From NCBI RefSeq assembly GCF_000270245.1, contig NC_015635.1, positions 4,030,001-4,094,000 of the forward strand: DNA of 64,000 nucleotides, written 5' to 3'. Within the stretch, counting starts at the first letter, position 1, and each line of letters begins with the position of its first letter. A model generated the notes under the pieces. That model was not told the DNA's origin and searched no databases. It worked only from the letters and a program-made list of their open reading frames with translations. Both the position numbers and the translations under genes were made by a program. Shown here piece after piece: positions 57,970 through 64,000 of the stretch. Source of the stretch: Microlunatus phosphovorus NM-1 (lineage in GTDB: Bacteria; Actinomycetota; Actinomycetes; Propionibacteriales; Propionibacteriaceae).

Positions 57970-58947
57970 ATGCGTGCGGATCGGTTGGTCTCGCTGGTGC
58001 TGCTGCTGCGCCAGCGCGGTCGGATGACCGCCGAAGACCTCGCAGGAGAGCTGGAAGTGTCCACGCGCACGGTGCTCCGCGACATCGAGGCGCTGTCCAC
58101 CGCAGGAGTGCCGGTCTACGCTGATCGCGGCAGGCACGGTGGGTTCTCGCTACTGCCGGGGTTCCGCACCGAACTGACCGGGCTGAACCACGATGAAGCC
58201 CTCGCGCTGTTGACGGCAGGGTCAGGCCGCGGAGAACAGGTGTTCGGACTCAGTTCGGCGCTGGCATCCGCGATGCGCAAGGTCGTCGACGCTCTGCCCG
58301 ACGGTCACCGAGCCAGCCTGGACGATGCCGCCCGGCGCTTCCTGGTCGAGCCCGAGACCGACCTCCTCTCCCGCAAGCTCGTCACCGAGGACGTTCCTCC
58401 CGCCGTCATGCGCGAGGTCCGCCAAGCAGTCCTCGTCGGACATCGACTGCGTTTCGACTACGCCGCCCCCGACAAAGAGCCCCGGTCGCATACTGTCGAT
58501 CCGATCGGGCTGGTCACCGTCCGCGACCGCACCTATCTGCTAGCGACCAAGCACGGAGACAGCCGAACCTACCGACTCTCGCGGATGCTAAGCGCCGAAG
58601 AACTACCGGAAGCCGCCGAGCGTCCCGAACAGGTCGACCTTGACCGCATCTGGGCTGAGCGGACTGCGCAGTTCCTCTCCGAGAACCACATTCCCGTGCT
58701 CGTCCGCGTCAACCCGTCCCGGCGAGAAGAACTGCTCAGCAGTGCCCGCGCCGTTCGGGCCGAGGAACTCGAAGCTGATGGCTGGGTGCGGCTGGAAGTG
58801 ATGTTCGAGGACTTGCGGCACGCAGTCTGGGCCATCTGGCAACTCGACACCAACGCGGACGTGCTGGCCCCCGACTCGCTGCGAACAGCCCTTCGCGACC
58901 GCGCAACCATTCTGGCCACGCGCTACTCGCAGGAAGTTGGTCCGTAG
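57970..58947 (+). CDS. YafY-type HTH/WYL-domain regulator
   Basis: A 325-residue regulator: winged helix at residues 5-60 (LVSLVLLLRQRGRMTAEDLA, then STRTVLRDIEALSTAGVPV), WYL domain at about residues 135-215 (VGHRLRFDYAAPDKEPRSHT, VDPIGLVTVRDRTYLLA), and a C-terminal WCX domain. ATG at 57970 follows AATGGAG. It is divergent from ridA with a palindrome between them, so it probably controls both. Confidence 0.92.
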   Translation: MRADRLVSLVLLLRQRGRMTAEDLAGELEVSTRTVLRDIEALSTAGVPVYADRGRHGGFSLLPGFRTELTGLNHDEALALLTAGSGRGEQVFGLSSALASAMRKVVDALPDGHRASLDDAARRFLVEPETDLLSRKLVTEDVPPAVMREVRQAVLVGHRLRFDYAAPDKEPRSHTVDPIGLVTVRDRTYLLATKHGDSRTYRLSRMLSAEELPEAAERPEQVDLDRIWAERTAQFLSENHIPVLVRVNPSRREELLSSARAVRAEELEADGWVRLEVMFEDLRHAVWAIWQLDTNADVLAPDSLRTALRDRATILATRYSQEVGP

Positions 58948-58959
58948 CGAACTCTCGGC

Positions 58960-59956
58960 TCACATAGAGAGGCCAGAACCCCCAGGGGTCGCGTGACGAA
59001 AGTCGCGGCCAATCACCGATCGTGTAACGCTCCGATCGGCCCTCTCGTCTGCGTCGAGCAGGGCGATGACATCGCTGGCCTGACTGACGACGGACGCGAC
59101 CCCTTGCTTGATGAGTTGGTTTGGGCCGTTGCTGACGGCGCTGGTCACGGGGCCGGGTACTGCGCCGATGCTCCGGCCGAGGTCGTGCGCGGCGCGCACA
59201 GTCGCAAGCGACCCAGACCGCACGCCCGCCTCCGGGATCACCACGCCGCCCGAAAGTGCGGCCATCAGCCGGCTCCGTGAGATGAACCTCTCCCGCGTCG
59301 GTGTGGTGCCCGGTGGGAGCTCACTCACCAGGAGGCCGGTGTCGCCGATCCGATCCAGCAGTTCGGTGTGTGCGGCTGGGTAGCGGCGATCCAAGCCCGT
59401 TGCCAGGACAGCGATCGTCTGTCCGCCGGCGGCGAGCACGCCCCGGTGCGCCGCACTGTCGATGCCGTACGCGCCGCCGGCGATGACCACCCGTTCCTCA
59501 TCGGCCAGACCCGCCGCAAGTTCGCTGGTGACGTGTTCGCCGTAGTGGGTGGACGCGCGAGCACCGGTGATCGTTCCGATCGCTCAGCGCCGTCGCTAGG
59601 AACGACGACGCGCCCTGCGTCCACAGCACATAAGGGGCGCGGTCGCCCAGGTCGTCCAGCCCGGCGGGCCACTCTCGATCCGCCGGGATCAGCGTGCCGA
59701 ACCCGTACTGCTCGGCCTCGGCCACGCGCTCCATCAGGTCGGGCGCGATCCGTGCCCGCAGGCGCTCACGCCACAACAGAACGTCGGCACGCCCCAGCCC
59801 CGTCACGTAGTGATCGGACTCCACCAGGCTCAGCGTCGCAACGCCGCCGTGGCGACCCAGGATGTATCCGGTCGTCAGATCGTCCGGCTCAGCGAGCATC
59901 GACAGCACAATCCGCGCCATCCGTTCGCCCTGCACCTGCTCCGCCAACGTCGCCAT
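58960..59956 (-). pseudogene. dprA: DNA-processing protein DprA, frameshifted
   Basis: The N-terminal part (from ATG at 59956, MATLAEQVQGERMARIVLSM to FLATALSD) and the Rossmann part (IGTITGARASTHYGEHVTSE, then VVIAGGAYGIDSAAHRG and SELPPGTTPTRERFISRSR) are in different frames. They join near 59575-59585, where a single-base change would give one reading frame of about 332 residues. DprA loads RecA on single-stranded DNA in natural transformation. The shift could be a sequencing error, since both halves are otherwise intact. A GTGCACCTC box (59991-59999) lies 35 bases before the start. Confidence 0.85.
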
Positions 59957-60165
59957 GATCGGTGTCCTTCCACTCCAAGGTCACCGACGAGGTGCACCGC
60001 CGAGTGCCACCGATAGGGGTTCCCTTCGTCGCAGCTCAGACGTACAGTTGAGGACGAGGCAGGTTCTCAACTCTGCGGGTCCTTCGGGACGGCCCCTCGT
60101 GGGCACTCACTCATAGCTGCCTCAGCGGTCAGCTGCGCCGTTGCTATGACAAGACGAGGCCCGAC

Positions 60166-60543
60166 ATGACTCAGTTCGCACTCTCCACGATTTTCAGCAT
60201 CCGCTACCGGCTGCTCAGGTACGCGCCGACCAACATCCTGTTGATCCGCACCCACGGTCGTCATGGACTCAGGTGGTTCCTGCTCGCCGTCGGCTTGGCC
60301 GCGATGTTCTTCTACGCCGCCGCGATCTGCACCACGATCCTCAACCACGACGGCCCTGGCTGGCTCAACGCGCTGGTGATCCTGTTCACCTGGAACGGTT
60401 TCAAGATGCTTCGGATCGACCCGGTGACGCTTGTGCTTCGGCGGTACATCCGCGTGACCCGGCCTGACCGACGCGCGAGCACCGACGTGCACCGCGAGGA
60501 AGCACAGGCTCATGAGGTCGAGACGGCGGGAGCGTCCCGATGA
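60166..60543 (+). CDS. Small membrane protein of unknown function
   Basis: A 125-residue protein with two hydrophobic helices (WFLLAVGLAAMFFYAAAICTTIL and WLNALVILFTWNGFKML) and a charged tail (EEAQAHEVE). No family recognised. It overlaps the next gene by ATGA and is followed by a terminator, so the pair forms a small operon. Confidence 0.75.
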   Translation: MTQFALSTIFSIRYRLLRYAPTNILLIRTHGRHGLRWFLLAVGLAAMFFYAAAICTTILNHDGPGWLNALVILFTWNGFKMLRIDPVTLVLRRYIRVTRPDRRASTDVHREEAQAHEVETAGASR

Positions 60544-60782
60544 GCGCCGGCGAAGTCGATCGCTCAGACGACTCGGCCACGACGAGCAAGCCACGCAAGA
60601 CCCCGCCTGCGCGGATGCGCAACTACCGCATCGTGGCCGAACCGCGCACCGAGCCGGACCTACACAAGCTCGCTCAGCTCTTCATTGGCATGGCCCTCGC
60701 ACGCACCGATGCCGAACGTCAGGAGCGACGCGATGCCGCCGCGCCACCTCGACAAGAGCCGCCCCAGGATGTCGGCAACTGA
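60540..60782 (+). CDS. Small charged protein of unknown function
   Basis: An 80-residue protein (PPARMRNYRIVAEPRTEPDL; HKLAQLFIGMALARTDAERQ). Probably a short helix with disordered ends. Support comes from the ATGA overlap with the membrane-protein gene and the terminator directly after it. Similar short proteins occur near the ends of actinobacterial ICEs, but I cannot name a family. Confidence 0.7.
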   Translation: MSAGEVDRSDDSATTSKPRKTPPARMRNYRIVAEPRTEPDLHKLAQLFIGMALARTDAERQERRDAAAPPRQEPPQDVGN

Positions 60783-60795
60783 GGTTGGCAACAGG

Positions 60796-60826
60796 AAGGC
60801 CACCGGGAACTCTCCCCGGTGGCCTT
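60796..60826. terminator. Bidirectional hairpin terminator
   Basis: AAGGCCACCGGG (60796-60807) pairs perfectly with CCCGGTGGCCTT (60815-60826) over seven bases. It separates the convergent ends of the 80-residue gene and the helix-turn-helix gene. Confidence 0.75.
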
Positions 60827-60834
60827 CATCTGCT

Positions 60835-61281
60835 TCACGCGCTAATCGCGGATGCCTCGACCAGCGCACGCCGCACGGCCTTGCGATCCACGCCCATGCT
60901 CTGCGCGATCGCCCTCATCGAGACACCGCCGAGGTGGAGGCGCACGGCCTCGGCCGCTTCATCGACCCCGAGCCCCGGACGACGACGCCCGACGCGGCGC
61001 CGGGTCAGATGAGCCGACACCGTGGCGCGATGCACGCCGTACCTGTCAGCCAGCTCGTTGACCGTCGCGCCGTCGAGATAGTCGTCTACGAGTCGGTCGA
61101 CCTCGGAGGCGGTGAGAAAGGTTTGAAGATTCTCAATCCTCCGAACCACGGTGCCCCGAGAGTCCTGCGTCGGGGCGGTTTCCGGGCGCTGAGACACCCT
61201 GTAGACGCCCCGCTTCCAGCGTGTGACCAGGGTCTTCGTGCGCGGGGTAAGGTTTGCGAACGTACTACGCAGGGACCCCAT
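60835..61281 (-). CDS. Helix-turn-helix protein associated with a serine recombinase
   Basis: A 148-residue protein with two helix-turn-helix segments: LTASEVDRLVDDYLDGATVN, ELADRYGVHRATVSAHLTRR and LHLGGVSMRAIAQSMGVDRK followed by AVRRAL. Such proteins often follow large serine recombinase genes in Actinobacteria. An open frame extends to 61449 but runs through the recombinase 3-prime end, so ATG at 61281 is preferred. Its recombinase partner is decayed. Confidence 0.7.
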   Translation of the reverse strand: MGSLRSTFANLTPRTKTLVTRWKRGVYRVSQRPETAPTQDSRGTVVRRIENLQTFLTASEVDRLVDDYLDGATVNELADRYGVHRATVSAHLTRRRVGRRRPGLGVDEAAEAVRLHLGGVSMRAIAQSMGVDRKAVRRALVEASAISA

Positions 61282-62132
61282 GTGGGCGAGGTTCAAACTT
61301 TCGACCAAGGAACCACCCTCGGTCCGGGTTTGAACCTCGCTCTTCTTCTTGGCCTCGGCCGCCCAGGTCAGCGCGTTGCCTTGCACCCCCGGATCGCACA
61401 GCGTCGTAGGGCCGCTGGTAGGCGACCTGGGGTTCGCCGTCCTCGTCAATCGAGATAGCGGTGAAGAACGCCTGGTTGCACAGCCGCCGGTTGGCGTCGT
61501 CGCAGCCGCGATAGATGTCTGCGGCGTGTGCGAGCAGGCCGAGCGAGTCGTCCAGGTTGGCGCGGGCCGCGGCGTATTCGTCGTGGTGGGCGGCGATCCG
61601 GTTGTTGATCGCGTCCAGCTCGGCGTAGTGGGCTTGCAGCAGCTTGACCCGCTCGTCGTCCAGCCGGTCGCGGTCGGTCGTCAGTCGAGCCAGTTCCTTG
61701 GTCTCCGATGCCATGAGCCGGTCGAACTCCGCGTGCAGCATCCCGGCCAGGCCCTGTCGGGGTCTCGCCACCGACTTGGATCGTCTCGTACAGCCCTTCG
61801 ATCAGGCGCTCTACGTCCTCGATCAGCATGGCCTGACGGGTGCAGTCGCTCTTGCGGCCGTGGCGTCCCCGAAGGCGTCTGTCGATGTTCTCGCTGGCCG
61901 ACACCAGCATCACGCCGGCGTCGCGGAGAGCGAGGTGGATGGTCACGTCGTCGGCGCGGTTGCGGGCCAGCCGATCGACCTTGTGGACGATGCAGTAGTT
62001 GACCTGATGCTCGGTGACGTACCGGATCATCCGCATCAGCTCGGGCCGGTCCGCCTTGCGCGCGGACTCCCCGGCGCCCACGAACTCGGCCACGATGGTC
62101 GCGCCGATCTGGTCGGCATTGACGATGGTCAT
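61265..62132 (-). pseudogene. Decayed large serine recombinase
   Basis: Parts of a serine recombinase remain in two frames. The first (from 62132) has IGATIVAEFVGAGESARKAD, CIVHKVDRLARNRADDVTIH and DAGVMLVSASENID, then jumps to RRLRGRHGRKSDCTRQAMLI. A large middle segment with the recombinase domain and most of the zinc ribbon is missing. Near 61770 the frame changes to LAGMLHAEFDRLMASETKEL, continuing to CNQAFFTAISIDEDGEPQVA. The catalytic serine at the N-terminus is also missing. It is non-functional and marks the edge of an older element. Confidence 0.8.
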
Positions 62133-62311
62133 GGGCTCTCCTCCGCAGTTGGTGGTCCAATGCGTCCACCGCAGAGTGCGTCAACTGCGAATGTTGATCG
62201 TGAGAAGAGCCCGAAGGCTGTAGGACATGACCGCGAACGGCCAAGTAGATTGCCCCGCCGAGACGGCGAGGTAGGACCGCGACATCCGCCTCTACGACGG
62301 ACGCCTTCTTT

Positions 62312-62632
62312 CTACGGCGCGAGTCCGGTGGCGCGGATCATCGCCGTCTGCGGTGACTCGCAGCCCCGGATCGGTGACCACCGCATCCCGGCGGGTAGGC
62401 CCTCGGCCAAGTGCTGCGGGTCGAAGATCGCCACCGGGCCGATCCGGCGGCGGACGCGCATGGTCGCGGTGAGGTCATCCGGCCGAGTCGAGATCACCAT
62501 GACGGCACCGGATGCGTCGAGGATCGCCGGGATCACCAGATGCAGCCCCTTCCCGCGATGGACACCCAGGTCAGCACGGCGGCGAGCAGCCAGACCGGGG
62601 CGGTGTAGGCCCGCAGCATCCAGCAGGTGCGC
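62312..62632 (-). pseudogene. Fused relic of SCO6880 and TraG genes
   Basis: The frame reads LRAYTAPVWLLAAVLTWVSI, matching SCO6880 (AYTAPIWVLAAALTWIPIS), and then at GKGLHLVIPAILDASGAVMV passes straight into the TraG sequence (STRPDDLTATMRVRR, FDPQHLAEGLPAGMRWSPIR). A deletion has joined two conjugation genes that lie 18 kb apart in the main element. It ends after MIRATGLAP. The sequences differ enough from the intact copies to come from another ICE. Confidence 0.8.
62624..62632 (-). promoter_or_regulatory. GCGCACCTG match at the head of the relic
   Basis: GCGCACCTG is read on the minus strand just before the relic. It may be a real copy or only codons of the old SCO6880 gene. Confidence 0.25.
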
Positions 62633-62654
62633 TGACACGCTCACTCGGCGAGCG

Positions 62655-63536
62655 TCAGGGTTGTGTAGGGATCGTCGTCAGAGCCAGGGCTGCCAGCAGT
62701 TGGAGCCGTTCCGCTGTGGGAGAGGCGGGTTCGGCGATGTAGGCGGACAGTGCGATCGACGGGCTGGAGTCGAGGGTGAGTTCCTCGAACCCGAGGACGA
62801 GGTCGCCGACCTCGCGATGATGGAGGGCCTTGCTGCCGGCGCGATGCTTGCCGACGTCGTGGGCGCCCCAACGGATACGGAAGTCCTCGCTTCGCGTGGA
62901 GAGCTCCCCGACAAGGGCGGTAAGACGTGATTCGTGCGGAGTGGTCGCGGCCTGGGCCCGCAGCATTCGCACGACGGTAGCCGCGGTGTCGTCGAGGTCG
63001 GCGTAGAACTCCCCGGCCGCGGGGTCGAGGAACACGAACGAGGCCAAGTTGGGCGGCGCGGCCGCGGATCTCCTGGTCGGGCTGTCGTAGACGACGGAGA
63101 ACAGTGCTCGGCCCAGCGGGTTCGCGGCCAGGATGTCCAGGCACCCGTTGTGCGCGATGACCGGCGTGGTGTTCATGGAGTCGATGAGCAGCTGCGCCTG
63201 CCGCGGAACCGTCGAGGACGGCTTGGCCCGCTTGCGGGCGCGGGCGGGTCGGCGGACCGCGCGGGCGAGATCGTAGAGGTAGGCGGTCTCGTCGTCGGTC
63301 ATGTGCAGAGCACGGGCGACGGCATCGAGGACCTCGTCGGAGACGCCGGTGAGGTCGCCCTTTTCGATCCGGGTGTAGTAGTCGACTGAGACCCCGGAGA
63401 GTATGGCGACCTCCTCGCGGCGAAGACCTGGCACGCGGCGGACGTCGCTGCCTGTGGGCAGGCCGGCCATGTCCGGGGTTATTTTCGCGCGGCGGGTGGA
63501 CAGGAAGTCCCGCACGTTCTCGTCCTTCGTCGTCAC
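62655..63536 (-). CDS. XRE regulator with an MmyB-like ligand-binding domain
   Basis: A 293-residue regulator: helix-turn-helix at residues 10-80 (VPGLRREEVAILSGVSVDYY, TRIEKGDLTGVSDEVLDAVA) and an MmyB-like sensor domain (PVIAHNGCLDILAANPLGRA; FADLDD-like FYADLDDTAATVVRML; WGAHDVGKHRAGSKALHHRE). Regulators of this type usually sit beside a short-chain dehydrogenase or hydrolase that they control; here the hydrolase at 63.7 kb is divergent. Confidence 0.92.
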   Translation of the reverse strand: MTTKDENVRDFLSTRRAKITPDMAGLPTGSDVRRVPGLRREEVAILSGVSVDYYTRIEKGDLTGVSDEVLDAVARALHMTDDETAYLYDLARAVRRPARARKRAKPSSTVPRQAQLLIDSMNTTPVIAHNGCLDILAANPLGRALFSVVYDSPTRRSAAAPPNLASFVFLDPAAGEFYADLDDTAATVVRMLRAQAATTPHESRLTALVGELSTRSEDFRIRWGAHDVGKHRAGSKALHHREVGDLVLGFEELTLDSSPSIALSAYIAEPASPTAERLQLLAALALTTIPTQP

Positions 63537-63724
63537 ATCTCGAGCCTACGAACGTCTGCTGACCAGAGCCAGGCTCTGCGGGAACCCCGGAGAGCTTGGC
63601 TCGGGCAGTGGGGGGTTCCAACGGAACCTTCCGCGGCTGTCGGACGCATTCCACGATGGAACTGTTCGGTGCGACGGGGATCGCCAAACGCGGCCCATGC
63701 ACAGACCCGAAGCGAAGGAGAACC

Positions 63725-64000
63725 ATGAGCGAGAACATCGACATCAAGACCTTGAATGGCTATGGCACCACGCTGGCTGCTGTCATCAACTTTCCGCCGG
63801 ACTTCGACACGTCGAAGGCTTATCCGGCCATCGTCGTCTCCCACCCTGGCGGCGGTGTGAAGGAGCAGACTGCGGGCCTGTATGCAGGCAAGCTCGCCGA
63901 CGCCGGGTTCGTGACAGTCGCCTACGACGCCTCGTTCCAAGGCGCGAGCACCGGCGAGCCCCGTCAGTTGGAGAACCCCCACATCCGCACCGAGGACGTG
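63725..64000 (+). CDS. Alpha/beta hydrolase (partial, runs off the window)
   Basis: The first 92 codons read MSENIDIKTLNGYGTTLAAV, AIVVSHPGGGVKEQTAGLYA and FVTVAYDASFQGASTGEPRQ. This is the start of a dienelactone-hydrolase-like alpha/beta hydrolase, with an oxyanion-loop HPGGG. The nucleophile lies beyond the window. It is divergent from the MmyB-like regulator, its probable controller. The ATG follows GAAGGAG by six bases. Confidence 0.88.
   Translation, partial: MSENIDIKTLNGYGTTLAAVINFPPDFDTSKAYPAIVVSHPGGGVKEQTAGLYAGKLADAGFVTVAYDASFQGASTGEPRQLENPHIRTEDV

Larger units (their letters stand above)
1..60830. mobile_element. Integrative and conjugative element (backbone plus cargo)
   Basis: The window shows a MobF relaxase, a VirD4-type coupling protein, a VirB4-type ATPase, SCO6880, TrbL/VirB6, DUF6112 proteins, an M23 cell-wall hydrolase, ParB, ArdC, primase and SSB. 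This is the gene set of a single-strand-transfer conjugative element of Actinobacteria. Backbone genes are nearly all on the minus strand and overlap by a few bases, but the series is broken at about 3.5-18.1, 24.7-33.4 and 42.2-49.0 kb by metal-resistance cargo. The left end runs off the window. The right end is drawn at a strong bidirectional hairpin near 60.8 kb and is uncertain. No attachment site for the whole element could be identified. Confidence 0.75.

Noticed and set aside
1-64000. tRNA or rRNA genes
   Set aside because: No cloverleaf-like sequence with a recognisable T-loop and anticodon arm was noticed by eye, and no rRNA sequence is present. A tRNAscan run would be needed to exclude tRNAs.

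Overview
This is a high-GC actinobacterial window, probably from a Micrococcales (Microbacteriaceae-like) host. The evidence is the GC-rich codon use, the SCO6880, DUF6112, DUF2637 and DUF4913 families, a CmtR-type regulator and leaderless promoters. Most of it (about 1-60.8 kb) reads as one integrative and conjugative element (ICE) whose minus-strand backbone has been split by metal-resistance cargo.

The backbone, read along the minus strand, runs: MobF relaxase (50.5-54.1, plus strand), cytosine methyltransferase (49.1-50.2), an AraC regulator, ArdC-like antirestriction protein, primase/polymerase, DUF2637 protein, two unknowns, ParB (35.7-40.8), membrane-anchored unknown and M23 peptidase (33.4-35.7), two DUF6112 small membrane proteins, TrbL/VirB6, SCO6880, an unknown and a VirB4-type ATPase (18.1-24.5), a small unknown, TraG/VirD4 coupling protein, SSB and DUF4913 (0-3.4). 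Most genes overlap by ATGA or GTGA.

Three cargo blocks interrupt it. Island 1 (about 3.5-18.1) carries trxB-trxA-acr3-arsR/arsC fusion-arsC, a cadmium/lead-type block (CmtR, P1B ATPase, thioredoxin-like protein), an MFS transporter, two flavoproteins, arsR and an arsN1-like acetyltransferase. Island 2 (about 24.7-33.4) holds an IS1380 remnant, a CGNR/MFS pair, a pyrophosphatase-like gene, arsC-aquaporin-arsM and arsR. Each island carries, at the edge touching the backbone, the same three-gene module: an intact tyrosine recombinase, a small XRE protein and a zinc-ribbon-rich protein that looks like a catalytically dead tyrosine recombinase. Island 3 (42.2-49.0) is a copper block: multicopper oxidase, CopB-like ATPase with CPD in place of CPH, beta-propeller lipoprotein, DUF305, DUF6153 and a YHS protein, behind a CsoR-type operator. 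Two near-identical AraC genes lie at 41.1 and 54.1 kb.

Right of the relaxase are rarA, DUF4186, DUF488, ridA, a WYL regulator and a frameshifted dprA. Beyond 60.8 kb lie a decayed large serine recombinase, a fused remnant of two conjugation genes from a second element, an MmyB-like regulator and the start of a hydrolase.

The most unusual signals are the recombinase trio with loxP-like inverted sites beside one copy, a 164-codon gene nested inside the methyltransferase with its own strong Shine-Dalgarno, a GYGCACCTG box recurring before backbone genes, two related 29-residue leader peptides, and five matching ArsR boxes across three promoters.
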